Source of the DNA: Elephas maximus indicus
Lineage: Eukaryota > Chordata > Mammalia > Proboscidea > Elephantidae
Length of the DNA stretch: 64,000 nt
Reading direction: 5' to 3'
Assembly (NCBI RefSeq): GCF_024166365.1
Contig: NC_064819.1
Span: 204,377,293-204,441,292 of the forward strand
Both the position numbers and the translations under genes were made by a program. The notes under the pieces are model-generated. The model saw only the letters and a program-made list of their open reading frames with translations. It searched no databases and was not told where the DNA came from. Of this stretch, positions 23,567 through 35,863 are shown in pieces; within the stretch, counting starts at the first letter, position 1; each line of letters begins with the position of its first letter.

Positions 23567-24108
23567 AAATCAAAAGACTCGTTGCATTGGGTAAATCTGC
23601 TGCAAAAGACCTCTTTTAAAGTGTTGAAAAGCAAAGATGTCACCTTGAACCTAAGGTGTCCTGAACCAAGCCATGGCATTTTCAATCACCTCATTTGCAT
23701 GCAAAATCTGGACGATGAATAAGGAAGACCAAAGAAGAATTGACACCTTTGAATTGTGGTGTTGGAGAAGGATATTGAATATACTACGGACTGCCGAAAG
23801 AACGAATAAATATGTCTTAGAAGTACAACCAGAATGCTCCTTCAAAGCAAAGACGGCAGGGTTGCCTCTCACATACTTTGGACATGTTATCAGGAAGGAT
23901 CAGTCCCTGGAGAAGGACATCATGGTTGGTAAAGTAGACGGTCAGCAAAAAACAGGAAGAACCTCAACAAGATGAATTGACACAGTGGCTGCAACAATGT
24001 GCTCAAGCATAACAATTGTGAGGATGGTGCAGGACAGGGCAGTGTTTCGTTCAGTTGTACTTCAGGTTGCTGTGAGTCGGAACTCACTCGATGGCACTCA
24101 ACCACAAG
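23567..24108 (+). mobile_element. RTE LINE, right part and 3' end
   Basis: Continues the RTE broken off at 16,176, beginning with the duplicated target AAATCAAAAGAC and running through the 3' region (FGHVIRKDQSLEKDIM) to the tail TGTGAGTCGGAACTCACTCG. It matches the corresponding part of the copy ending at 14,735. Confidence 0.85.
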
Positions 24109-24693
24109 ACTTAACTGAGTCATACCCCAGTCATACCAGACTCTGGGCTAAAATACAACAGAGGCACCTCTACTAACCCCCTAGTCCAGGGCACCTTCAC
24201 ACTCCACCCTCGTCCCATAAGTCATCAACAAGACTAGCTCTGTTAACTAGGAGTTGTGAGCTCAGATCCAGATGTAAAAAAAAAAAAAAGAAAGAAAAAC
24301 TGGTGATGAGAGAGGGCTTTTATCTTCATTATTAGGGTCGCTACGAGTGGGTAATGGGTTTCAAAGGGCTGTTCTCAATATGACATTTCCATGGCTGGTC
24401 AAGAAGCATTCTGTTATAAAACCATCTTCAGCCTGATGAAACTCATACTGTCTACAGAACATACAAGCTATAAACCAAGTGGCCAGGGTCCATGCTGATT
24501 TGATCAGGATATACAAATAGAGCTGACCAGATCTCCCCCGCTTCCCCTCGGTAGTTGACCAGGATTCCTGTGAAAAGAGGCTGAAGATGCTTCGAGGTTT
24601 CTCTGCTCAACTGTCCCACCCCAGGGCACACCAGGCAGTAAGGAAGTGAAAAGCATCAATTCTTCCCAAAATATTGAACACCTCTGCATAGGG

Positions 24694-24857
24694 AGGAAAC
24701 CCTGTAGCATAGTGGTTAAGTGCTATGGCTGAGAACCAAAGGGTTGGCAGTTCGAATCCGCCAGGTGCTCCTCGGAAACTCTATGGGACAGTTCTAATCT
24801 GTCCTTTAGGGTCACTATGAGTCAGAATCGACTCGACGGCACCGGGTTTCATTTTTT
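24694..24857 (+). mobile_element. AfroSINE, short form
   Basis: Full sense copy, GGAAACCCTGTAGCATAGTG to GTCAGAATCGACTCGACGGC. TGCATAGGGA (24,685-24,694) recurs after the copy at 24,865-24,874, the target duplication. Confidence 0.9.
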
Positions 24858-25602
24858 TGGTGGCTGCATAGGGAAATATCTAGCTAAAAAGTAGCCCATA
24901 TTTCCCAGTCATGGTACCCAAGAGAGCGCTTCAGTGCTAGTTAGTTCCATGCCAGCTCAACGCTAGCGGCCCCCAGCCAGGCTGGACTTTTCTTTTTCTC
25001 TGTTCCTGCTCTTTGGCACAATTTAAAGAGAAGTGTCCCCATTCCCTGCCACTCAACCAGAACCAAACCACTCAGCCATTTCCTTAAAAACAGCACAGGT
25101 TGCTAAAAGGCTGAACTAGGAAAATGTGCCAGGGAACATTAGTTGTCACGCCACCTCACATGATGTCTCAGAATCTGTAACCTAATACAAATCCCCATAA
25201 TCTTAACACTTCATCTTACTTAGCAATACAGACTGACACAAATGCCTGTACAGATCACTGGTGAGCCTGTGATGTGAGCTCGGAGTACAGGTTGTTCTGA
25301 CGGTATCTAAGAAATACCTAGCGGTGGGGGAGAGGAAGGTGAGGGTGGGAGAATGTCTGATGATGCAGATATTTAAAAAAAAAAAAAAAACCTGGGATCT
25401 GCACACTAATAAAATTACTATGCAAAACATACCAAAAAATAAAAAAAAAAAAAGGAAGAGGAGGAAAAGGAATGCAAAAATGGAGAAAGCAACAAAGCCC
25501 CCCACATCCTTGTTCCCAGATTAGGTACACACAAGCATAGCACCCACCATGACTGATAATCATTACTGCAGGCCTTCTGTCTGGTTTTATTTACAAAAAA
25601 AA

Positions 25603-25787
25603 AAAACTTTCCGTCAATTCATGGCAACCCCATGTGTGTCAGAGCAGAACTGTGCTCCATAGGGTTTTTAATGGCTGACTTTTTGGAAGTAGACGGCTAA
25701 GGTTTTTTTTCAAGGCACCTCTGGGTGGACTCAAGCCCTCAATCTTTAGGTTAGCAGTGTTAACCTTTTGCACCACCCAGACACTCC
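25603..25787 (-). mobile_element. AfroSINE, third structural form
   Basis: Antisense, 'GTGTGTCAGAGCAGAACTGT' to 'TTTTGCACCACCCAGACACT'. Two antisense copies of different forms sit back to back here. Confidence 0.8.
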
Positions 25788-25801
25788 TCCCTGGTTTCAT
25801 G

Positions 25802-25966
25802 TTGTTTTGTGCCAATTCCAACTCATTGTGACCCTATAGGACCGAGTAGAATGGCTCCATCAGATTTCCACGGCAGTAATCTCTCATAGAGCCACTGGTG
25901 AATTTGAACTACCAACTTTTCAGTTAGCAGCCAAGTGCTCTAACCACTGTGCTGCCAGGGCTCCTT
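25802..25966 (-). mobile_element. AfroSINE
   Basis: Antisense, 'GTGCCAATTCCAACTCATTG' to 'ACTGTGCTGCCAGGGCTCCT'. Confidence 0.8.
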
Positions 25967-26479
25967 GCCTGATTTGGTAGAGAGTTTAATAATGTTTTTT
26001 TAAATGATAAACCCCTCACTCTTCAGCTTTGGTAAACAGATGTCACCAGAACAGAAAACAAATATCTCCAAACACAATGAATCTCTGAATGCAAATGTTA
26101 GAAGGTGTGAGCTATAGTCCCAGCTCTCTACACAGTGGCTGTACGAAGTTCATTAATCTCATTCCACCCGAGGAGAATTTGGGTCTGGGGATAACTAGCC
26201 CAACTGAGGTTTCTATTTTCCATTTATCTAAAAGCCATTTCCCAATCCCCTCACTGTTCAAATGAACTCCCTCTGAGAAGGCCAAGAGAATTCCCAGAAA
26301 GCCTCTCAGTATTAATGTTTTCTACCCATGGAAAAGGGGGATAGAGAGCACTTAGAGGCCAGTAGGTCTGTGATGACTGAATAAAATCAAACAGGATGTT
26401 GTCATGATATACTCCTAATTCTGGCCAGCTCAGATATGTACATCACTTCACAGCTCAATAGTGTGTGGTAGCTATAGCA

Positions 26480-26935
26480 ATGTCACACTCCATAGTCTTT
26501 TCAATCGTCTCATATGCATTCAAAATCTTGACAATGAACAAGGAAGACTGAAGAAAAATTGATGTATTCAAATTGTGGTGTTGGCAAAGAATATTGAGCA
26601 TACTGTGGACTACCAGAAGAATGAACGTATCAGTCGTAGAGGAAAGACAACCAGATGCTCCTTAGAAACAAAGATAGCAAGACTCTGTCTTGGTTACTTT
26701 GGGCACATTATCAGGAAAGACCAATCACCAGAAAAGGACATCATGCCTGGGAAAATAGAGGGTTGGTGAAGACAAGGGAAAACTTCAATGAGATGGATCA
26801 ACACAATAGCCAAAACAATGGGCTCAAGCATACCAATGATCGTGAAGATGGCCCAGGGCAGGGCAACGTTTCATTCTGGTTTATATAAGGTCACCATGAG
26901 TTGGAGCCCACTGGAAGGCAACTAACAACATCAAA
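26480..26935 (+). mobile_element. RTE LINE 3' fragment
   Basis: Parallels 14,300-14,735: VLAKNIEHTVDYQKNE, then the LGYFGHIIRKDQSPEKDIM reading, then a 3' tail CACCATGAGTTGGAGCCCAC followed by CAACTAACAACATC. It is frame-broken. Confidence 0.8.
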
Positions 26936-27683
26936 GCTATAGCAATATTCACACTTTAAAACCTTGCAGGCATCTTAAAGGTAAACCCCACTACAGAAAT
27001 TTAATAATTTGCAAAGTTAGGCTTGAGAAAAAATTAGAAGACAAGAGGGGTTTTTTCTTATAAAATATATGCTTTTAGGAATATGATGATTTAATCCAGG
27101 AAGGCTCTGTTCAGTTAAAAATCAGGTCAAGAATAAATACCCAGATGGGGAAACTCCAAGCTGTAAAATAAATATCTAAAAGACCAAGCAAAGGTTAATA
27201 GCAGATCAGACATTCCTGATGGGAAGGAAATGAGTCTGTTGAGTTCATTGTGAACCAAATAGCCCCAAAGAACTCAGTGATTATTCCCAACACTCGAAGG
27301 ACCAGAATGCATTGCTTCACTTATCCAACCTCAGAGGGCTTGGCTTCTTTAAGGAAACTCACACTTTACACAATTAATTCACTCCCAATTACCTCAGACT
27401 AGGCAAAGAGATAAAAGATATGTCTATTTTGAAGCAATCCTCTTTCCCAAATGCCAGTAAATTCCACAATTCCTGAAAAATTGAATCATCCTCCATAAAA
27501 GGATAAAATAATCACAATAAGCTTTTATTAAAACTGTCTCCAAGCTCATGACTGCATGCCCTTTTTAGAATTTCAGTCTACCTCTTTTCCATCAGTCAAC
27601 TAAATCTATACTTTTTCAGGCCTTCCTGACGTTTTCCATCATAAAGAATCTTTAACTTATTAATACCAAATCATGCTAATTAA
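26936..27683. other. Unclassified intergenic sequence
   Basis: No repeat or gene recognised. Confidence 0.5.
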
Positions 27684-27872
27684 AAACCAGTTGCCTGAAA
27701 GTCAACGTTGAGTCATGGCAACCCAGACTCACACAGTAGAACTGTGCTCCATAGGGTTATTGATAATTGATTTTTCGGAAGTAGATTGTCAGGCCTTTCT
27801 TCCAAGGTACCTCTGCATGGACTAGAACCTTCGACCTTTCAGTTAGCAGCTGAGCACATTAACTGTTTGTAC
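27684..27872 (-). mobile_element. AfroSINE, third structural form
   Basis: Antisense, 'AAGTCAACGTTGAGTCATGG' to 'GCAGCTGAGCACATTAACTG'; the extreme head is lost. Confidence 0.75.
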
Positions 27873-29839
27873 TTGGCTTCTGTATCACGGTTTGTGAGAT
27901 GAATGCATCCTGCTCAGAGATCAGTGAAGTGCAGCCAAAACAACTATCACTTGGTTTTGGCCTCATGGTAAACTAGCGTTTTATTTCTCAAGGACACAAG
28001 ACACTTCATATAGTCATATAGTGATTTTATGGCACTGATCTAGGATCTATAAGGATTAAAAAAAAAAAATGTTGTCAAGCATCTAATATGAAAAACAATC
28101 CCTGCCTTCAGGGAGTTTGCACTCTGTGCAGATGAGATGGAGCCCCATGGAAGAGCATTAGAACTCATTTTCAAAGCACGGCATGTGAAGCTAGAGATGA
28201 TGTTTATATATGTTTCAAAATACATTAATCATAAAATAAATAGGGTTGGGGAACCTTAAGATTCTCAGGGCTTTGAAATTAAATGTCTCTATATGGTTGA
28301 CCTTTAAGGCAGTCAAGGCAGTCAAAATAGGATATAAAAAGTTATCTATTGCTGCCAAGATTTAAATCATTTTTCCAAAATGGGCTTTCCAAGACAAAAA
28401 GGAAGTATTTTCTGCAGCGAAGGAGAAGTGACTGAAAGGGTGAGTGTGTTGGACAGTCCCAAGTAATCATTGCATTTATTTAGGTTTCTGCAGCTACCAG
28501 GCCCTTTGCTTATGATAGCAAATCACCATCAACAGTTGAAAGGCAGAAATAGAAGCGCTCACCTTATCATGCCAAGGAAATGGTATATTCTTTTTATAAA
28601 CAATATGGTGCAAAGGTTCAGGATGGGCAAGGAGAGATTCTGACCTGAAGCAATTTTTCCACTACTTATCATTTTTGACAGTTACAAGAAATCAAGAGAA
28701 GGAATTTTCTTGTCTAATTATCTCTAAACTTAAAGTTCAAGGAGTGAGACTTTCTCAAGATTAGGATGCTCCGAATACATCCTGAGGAAAGGGTGCAGTT
28801 CATTCTCTTCGAATTCTGTCCGGGAGATGTGAACTCTCCCCCTCCCTTTATTCGGTTTATCAGAGGACAGAGGAGAGGAGGAGAGGAAAGTTCTGTCACC
28901 CAGCTCAGCATAAGTGCTCATAAGCCTTTAGTATCCCTCCCACCGGGAAAGGGGCAATATCCACCCGCATGAGGGAACTCTGCCTGAACACAGACCACTA
29001 GCTCAGCCTAGGTCAGAGCCCGTGACCTCAAGATCCCAGAGAGTTAAAATAACTCCTCAGACCAACTCCCTGGACATTTATTATCATTAAGAAGGAGAAT
29101 GCATTCCCCTGGAGATATCTAAAATAAACAAAAAAAGGACATCAGAAGTCTGTATTTTGCTGAACCTTAAACATCTTTTTTTTTTTTTTAAACATCAGAG
29201 AAATAGCTCGAAATCTGCCTGAAGAGAGAAATATGCTGACATTAAATTTTTTACCGATAGCAGTGATTCTCTCGTGCTTTGACTTATCAAGGATGTGGAA
29301 TGAAAATCAGACTTCTCCTGTTCAGAAATTCATGAGCTCCTGCTGTTTATTCCCAGCGGCAGTCCTTGTGATCTGGTACAGGACACCTTAATGAGATGCT
29401 GCAGCCAGGGCTTCAAGCGGCACACAGGAACCCACTCCCCCACAGGCCATCGGCACCTGGAGCAGAGGTGCTCACGTGTCACATAAATTACACGGAGCCA
29501 GAGACGTCTCCCCGCAGAAGCCGCCCATCCTCTCCTGACAAGGGCGCCACCGACCTTAGAATCCTCCAGAGAAAGGGTTTACACCCTCTGCCTCCATTGA
29601 CTATTTCTGAGTTTGAAACATTGAAGTGCTTCTTGTTTTGCACATAAACTCCATCCCAAAAGCTGTAATTAAGAAACATCTTACCCTCCCTACATCTTGT
29701 CCTCAGTGGAGATAGAGGCCAGCGGTACGTGGGAGGGAACTCCAAAATACTCATCAGATTGGCAATGATTTTTTCATTGTCCTCAGTATACCTCCACCTC
29801 TTTGATTCTATTTCTTTAGCCAGCTCCAATTAGAGGGCC

Positions 29840-29935
29840 ACTTTGCTGTCATATCTTTGGCAAGTCAGTTAACAACCTCTCTGTGCCTCAGTTGACCATC
29901 TTGGCGTGGGAAAAGAGCTACACAGAATAATCTAG
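29840..29935 (+). repeat. MIR fragment
   Basis: Sense: 'GGCAAGTCAGTTAACAACCT', 'CTGTGCCTCAGTTGACCATC'. Confidence 0.65.
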
Positions 29936-30684
29936 AAATCCCTGGCAACTTGACCTTGTTCTGATTCAATGACTCCACCAGTCCCTAATATTTCAAAGTA
30001 TTTTTCATTGTTTTGATAGAAATTATTGAGTCACACTGGAATTGCAATCAGATGAGGCTGGAGTGTAATGATGGCTCAGAAGGTAGGATTGGACAGAGGA
30101 ATGTAAGTAGGTGTAGGAGGGGAGAGCATGATCAGATGCGTGGAGATGGCATATCCTTAGGCCAACAGACAAGATTAGGCAAGTTTTCAATGCTTGATGA
30201 ACGGCCAGCTAAAATCAGAAACATGAGTCTTCCCAGAAGAGCTGCCTATGATTTAGATGGCAGAAGCCTCTGAATAACGATGGTGCTGGTTTGCAAAGGA
30301 CTTCAGGTGAGTCAACACTGACTGAGGCCCTGATGAGCTGGCAGCAGAGACAGACAACATGAATGTCAGAACTGTTAGACTGATGACCACCAAGACTCCT
30401 CCCAGAAGGCCTGTTTTAGCTCCACATGAACAAGATGTTTTCCTCAACCTATACCCCCAAAGCCCTGATCTGCAAAGCTGAACTGCAGAGCTTGGCTCTG
30501 AGACATCCCAAGAGCTGACCACCCACCATTAACGGCATCACAGTCAACTGCGGGCACCCCAAAAAAAGGACATCTGAAATTCCCAGGAGATAAGCAAACT
30601 CAAAGCAAACAAGCACCAAGGGCTTTGGAATTTTAAGTCTGGGCTTAGGTTTAGGGAAGCTGAATGGTATAAAATACCCTGTAA

Positions 30685-30725
30685 AACACACACACACACA
30701 CAGACACACACACACACACACACAC
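30685..30725 (+). repeat. (CA)n microsatellite
   Basis: About 20 CA units with one interruption (CAGACA). Confidence 0.95.
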
Positions 30726-31240
30726 GGTCCCAGGCAGGACTGGAAGAATAGGTGCAGTAGGAGGGGGTTTCTTTTAGAGCTGGTTTCTCTAAGTTCTCCT
30801 GCTGAGCAGACTGGCAGCCCTTGGGGCCCTAGACGACATCTCTCCACTTTGACCTGTCTGAAGCAGGCTTCCCAGGTTGTCTTTGGATGAAGGTACGCCT
30901 CTCTAATCAGGTTGGGTCTCCCAAGACACAAGGCAATCTAGACCTTTTAAAGCATTCACCGTCAGAGGGCCAGAAACCTAGGAAACCATTGGATAACATG
31001 GAGCACAACCTTCCCAATTCCAGTGGAAAAGTATCACCAGGAGAGTTTTTAAATACACATATTATAATAAAAAGATGTTCACCACATGAGAAAAATAACT
31101 CAAAAAGTACCTAATGATGCAAATGAAAGTACAATTCTCTCTCCTTTATTTTAAACACCACGTACCCATCCTTAGTTCTATCCCCCAGAAGCAACCATTT
31201 TAAAACAGTTCTGTTTTTTATTCTTCTATACCATAGAACA

Positions 31241-31390
31241 GAGTCCCTGGCTGGTACAAGCAGTTAACGTGCTCGCCTGCTAACCAACAGGTTAGAGGTT
31301 CAAATCTACCTAGGAAGAAAAGCCTGACGATACACTTCGGAAATGTTGTCAGGAGTAGGAATCCACCCCAAAGCAACTGGAACTGGTACT
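31241..31390 (+). mobile_element. AfroSINE, decayed
   Basis: Sense head 'AGTCCCTGGCTGGTACAAGC', B-box-like GGTTCAAATC, and a weak tail around 31,355. Confidence 0.65.
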
Positions 31391-31861
31391 GGTACACCAC
31401 AGAACTAACACATATGTGTGCCTCTATTCCTGGGTTTAGCAATTTCACATCTCAGTTTCCTATTTGCATTTCACCTTCCAATTTTTTATTAGTTACAATA
31501 CTTACATTAATGTCTTAAGATCTTTGGTGGTTAAGTGCGTAACTTTAAATAATGTGTAAATTCCTATTTCTTGATTCATCACCCTCGGATGGCATCAACT
31601 GATTCTCTATTCTGTAAGATGAAGAAAGTAGTTGACGGCCACTAGCTTCGGCCCCCACCCTTTTCTCCTCCCAACTTGTCAGCTGATTAATATCGTTATT
31701 CAAGCTTGGAAACTTTGCACTCTCATCTGTAAACTTAAGTTAGTTTTCTGTACTTTGCCTATAGCTTGGTTTTAAAAATTGAAAACCAATAAGAGGCATT
31801 TATCATATTAAATTATACAGATTACTCCTTTGGCCTTAGTTCCATCTTGTAAGAAACCTCC

Positions 31862-32330
31862 GGAGGTATCATGAGAGGAAGAAAAACTGTGCAGGTATGT
31901 TAAGACTACCAACATAGAAGGAAGTACAGTGTGTCTTCAACAAAACTTGGGAGGAAAAATTGGTTGGCAGTCTAAAAGAACTTGAGGATGAAGAACAAAA
32001 AAGAAAGATGAGGCACAGGGCCAAGCAAACCACTAGCATGTGTACCCACAGAGATCGCAGGAGAAGCAATTTGGAATGCCAGAAGCCAAACACACAGGTA
32101 CAAGTTGTTGACTGCATGCTACTGTCTAGAACACCTCTCTCAATGGATCTAGAACTTCCATGGCCATCCATCTCTGTGAACAACTCTGAGAGACCCACCT
32201 TGCTCATACCAAAGTGGTCCCCTTTGGTCCTTTGCCCTGGACCTGTGTCATTCTGGACGAGTTCTATTTTCAATTGTGACTGAATGTAACATGTGTACAA
32301 TAAATCTGCTGTCTTAGCTAAAGAATCAAA
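31862..32330 (+). pseudogene. Possible processed-transcript relic, unrecognised
   Basis: Contains an open frame 31,960-32,283 (107 codons from ATG) that begins LKELEDEEQKRKMRHR-like after a few residues, then an AATAAA at 32,299-32,304 followed by an A-rich stretch from about 32,318. That end layout resembles a retrocopy 3' end. I cannot name a parent gene, and no target duplication was found. It may be chance. Confidence 0.2.
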
Positions 32331-32348
32331 AATGTATAGAGAGAAATT

Positions 32349-32376
32349 TTATATATATATATACATACATACATAT
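32349..32376 (+). repeat. (TA)n/(CATA)n microsatellite
   Basis: ATATATATATAT then ACATACATACATA. Confidence 0.9.
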
Positions 32377-32459
32377 AATTTGCAGAATCTATTCGTATGA
32401 TTAGGCCCAGGAAGATGGAAATGTGATTTTATATTACCAAAAATATCCACTCAAAGAAT

Positions 32460-33007
32460 CATGGAAAAATAGATTTCCTTTATTTGTACGGTTTTATTTT
32501 TCCAACTCGTACCACATTTCCAATTGCTTCATATTTGATCGTGACATCCTAACAGTTTTTTGCTTCTGAAATTTCTAATTACCTTTCTCTTTTTATTCTA
32601 ATGAATAGAATAGTCATATTCCCTGTTGCATATCTAAGATCTTCCAGGTTATTAAACATATAGTTTTTAATCCATTTTCTTCTTCAAGTCATTCTTCAGT
32701 TATCACCTCCTGTCTTTGCTATTCTAATTTGGGCAAATTGCTTTCTAGGCCTATTCCACAGCTGACAACTCGGAACTTCTTTCATTTCATTTACCAGGTA
32801 ACTCTTGTGTTTGTTGGATTCCTTTTTCCTTTTGCTGCATTACAATCTCAAGTAATACCACAAAGGGCATATAAGGAGACACTTTCTGAGTCACTGAATA
32901 TCTTATTTTGCCTTCATACTTGATTAACTGGCTGGCTGGCTATAGAATTTTATCTTCAAAATAATTTTACCTGAGAACTTCGAAGTCTTGATCCACTGTC
33001 TTCTTAA
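32460..33007 (-). mobile_element. Old L1M/HAL1-type 3' UTR, left part
   Basis: A/T-rich antisense 3' UTR of an ancient L1, ending with CTGGCTATAGAATTTTATCT and CCACTGTCTTCTTAATGAAG just before the young L1 at 33,015. The left boundary is approximate. Confidence 0.55.
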
Positions 33008-33014
33008 TGAAGAC

Positions 33015-34588
33015 TTCTTCTTTTTTTTTTTAATTTTTATTGTGCTTTAAGTGAAAGTTTACAAATCAAGTCAGTCTCTCACACAAAAACTTATATACAC
33101 CTTGCTACATACTCCCAATTGCTCTCCCCCTAATGAGACAGCCCGCTCCCTCCCTCCACTCTCTCTTTTCATGTCCATTTTGCCAGCTTCTAGCCCCCTC
33201 TACCCTCTCATCTCCCCTCCGGGGAGGAGATGCCCACATGGTCTCAAGTGTCCACCTGATCCAAGAAGCTCACTCCTCACCAGCATCCCTCTCCAACCCA
33301 TTGTCCAGTCCATGTCTGAAGAGTTGGCTTTGGGAATGGTTCCTGTCCTGGGCCAACAGAAAGAAGGTCTGGGGGCCATGACCACCGGGGTCCTTCTAGT
33401 CTCAGTCAGACCATTAAGTCTGGTCTTTTTACGAGAATTTGGGGTCTGCATCCCACTGCTCTCCTGCTCCCTCAGGGGTTCTCTGTTGTGTTCCCTGTCA
33501 GGGCAGTCGTCAGTTGTAGCCGGGCACCATCTAGCTCTTCTTGTCTCAGGCTGATATAGGCTCTGGTTTATGTGACCCTTTCTGTCTCTTGGGCTCATAA
33601 TTACCTAGTGTCCTTGGTGTTCTTCATTCTCCTTTGATCCAGGTAGGTTGAGACCAACTAATGCATCTTAGATGGCCACTGGCTAGCGTTTAAGACCCCA
33701 CACGCTTCTCTCCAAAGTGGGATGCACCATTTTTTCTTAATAGATTATGCCAATTGACTTAGATGTCCCCTGAAATCATGGTCCCCAAACCCCCGCCCCT
33801 GCTATGCTGGCCTTCAAAGCATTCAGTTTATTCAGGAAACTTCTTTACTTTTGGTTTAGTCTAGTTGTGCTGACCTCGCCTTTATTGTGTGTTGTCTTTC
33901 CCATCACCTAAAGTAGTTCTTATCTACTATCTCATTAGTGAATGCCCCTCTTCCACCTTCCCTCCCTCCCCCCTCTTGTAACCATCAAAGAATATTTTCT
34001 TCTCTGTTTAAACTATTTCTCGAGTTCTTATAATAGTGGTCTTATACAATATTTGTCCTTTTGCAACTGACTAATTTCCCTCAGCATAATGCCTTCCGGA
34101 TTCCTCCATGTTATGAAATGTTTCACAGATTCATCACTGTTCTTTATCGATGCATAGTTTTCCATTGTGTGAATATACCATAATTTATCCATTCATCCAT
34201 TGATGAGCACCTTGGTTGCTTCCATGTTTTTGCTATTGTAAACAGTGCTGCAGTGAACATGGGTGTGCATATACCTGTTCGTGTAAAGGCTCTTTTTACT
34301 CTAGGATATATTCTGAGGAGTGGGATTGCTGGATCATATGGTAGTTCTATTTATAGCTTTTTAAGGAAGCACCAAATCAATTTCCAAAGTGGTTGTACCA
34401 TTTTACATTCCCACCAGCAGTGTATAAGTGCTCTCCACAGCCTCTCCAACATTTACTGTTTTGTGTTTTTTGGATTAATGCCAACCTTGTTGGAGTGAGA
34501 TGAAATCCCATTGTAGTTTTGATTTGCATTTCTCTAATGGCTAATGATTGTGAGCATTTCCTCATGTATCTGTTAGCTACCTGAATGT
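33015..34588 (-). mobile_element. L1 3' end, minus strand, 5'-truncated
   Basis: Reverse-complement match to the two L1 3' ends at 16.6-18.2 and 21.95-23.56 kb: poly-T at 33,021-33,032, 3' UTR, then the ORF2 C-terminus up to 34,588. It is flanked by TGAAGAC at 33,008-33,014 and 34,589-34,595, a short target-site duplication. The surrounding DNA is an older L1M 3' UTR. Confidence 0.85.
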
Positions 34589-34595
34589 TGAAGAC

Positions 34596-35245
34596 ATATT
34601 CTTAATGAGTGTAATAACAATCCATGCTTGTTCTTGTGTGGGTATCCTGTTTATTCTCTCTGAAAGAGTTATACTAGGAATTTCACCAGAATATATCTAG
34701 GTGCAAACCTTATTCGTCTGGCTTGACACGTAGTAAGTCTTTTTCACCTGAAAAGTCATTTTTCAGTTCAGGGAAATTATCTTTTATTATCTATGTGATT
34801 ATTTTTTCCTCTCGTCTTTATTTTCTCCTCTGGGATTAGTTAAATATTACTAACTTCCTGGAATAATGCTCCATCTCAACTTCTTTCTTATGTTTTATCC
34901 TTTCTCTCATTCTCTATATTTTGAGTTGTTTCATCTTTATCCCCCAGATGACTAATACAGTGTTCATCTATACCAATATAAGATTCAGTTCTTGTATTGA
35001 TTTATTAAATTTATTTAGAGAGATCAGTGTTTAATTTTTTAAGAGCGCTTTCTTCTCTCCTTGCCCCTATTTCATAGTGGCTTATTCTTATTTATGAATG
35101 CACTGTCCTCTCAAATCTCTCTGCAGCGATTAATTTAGTTTTTTTGTTTATTTATGTCTTCTTTCTTTCCTTTATTGTTTCCCCCATGGTCAGTCACTCT
35201 TTCACACATCTTGGTATTTCACTTTTATCAAATACTTGTTGATCC
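34596..35245 (-). mobile_element. Old L1M/HAL1-type 3' UTR, right part
   Basis: Continues the element broken at 33,007 (blocks GGTATCCTGTTTATTCTCTC, ATATATCTAGGTGCAAACCT, TCAGTTCAGGGAAATTATCT), in the usual order of this antisense 3' UTR. The right boundary is approximate. Confidence 0.6.
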
Positions 35246-35660
35246 TTGGTTGATAGGTAAGATTTTTTTAATAAAAAGGATATTAGTTGATTAGTAGAGC
35301 TAGTTGGCAAAATTATTCCTCGCAGTTTGGAAGAACAGTTTACTCAGAAGACCCACCGCTGAATGGAAGACTAACTTCACCTTTTCTGTGAGAAGATGAG
35401 TCTCATCAGAGACAAGCTTCTCTTTAGAGTGTGTAGACAATTCAGCTTGTGCCTGCATGACTATCAGAGTGAGGAAGACTTTACCTTGGGTGGTGAGATT
35501 CCTCAGTTTATTTCACTCCTAATGGAGCTGCCTTTTCCTTCCTCCTCCTCGGAGTTGCCTGCAAAGGTACTAAGCTATCTCAGGCTTTGTGCCAACATCC
35601 ACAGGAGAAGTCTTCCCCAGGAAAATCTCCTACACTGTTTTTGGAGCACTTCCTTTGTTC

Positions 35661-35863
35661 TCCCAGTTGCCAGGAGTCGATTCCGACTCATGGCAACCCC
35701 ACGTGCGTCAAAATAAAAATATGCTCCATACAGTTTTCAGGGGCTGATGTTTTAGAAGTAGATAAACACGACTTTCTTCTGGGAAACTTTGAGTGGACTT
35801 GAACCTCCAACCTGTAGGTTAGCAGCTGAGCAAATTAACTGCTTGCACCACCCAGTGACTCCC
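35661..35863 (-). mobile_element. AfroSINE, third structural form
   Basis: Antisense, 'CCAGGAGTCGATTCCGACTC' to 'CTGCTTGCACCACCCAGTGA'. Confidence 0.8.

Larger units (their letters stand above)
27873..31240. other. Repeat-poor intergenic block
   Basis: About 3.4 kb with only one MIR (29,840-29,935) and one (CA)n. The region 29,380-29,640 is GC-richer. Lack of young insertions makes it the best candidate in the intergenic part for unique or constrained DNA, but no function can be read from it. Confidence 0.45.

Noticed and set aside
30449..30931. 160-codon minus-strand open frame
   Set aside because: Runs through a (CA)n microsatellite (giving a CVCVCV run) and shows no domain.
33051..33554. 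167-codon plus-strand open frame
   Set aside because: It is the antisense reading of an L1 3' UTR; the same pattern appears opposite the other L1 3' ends.
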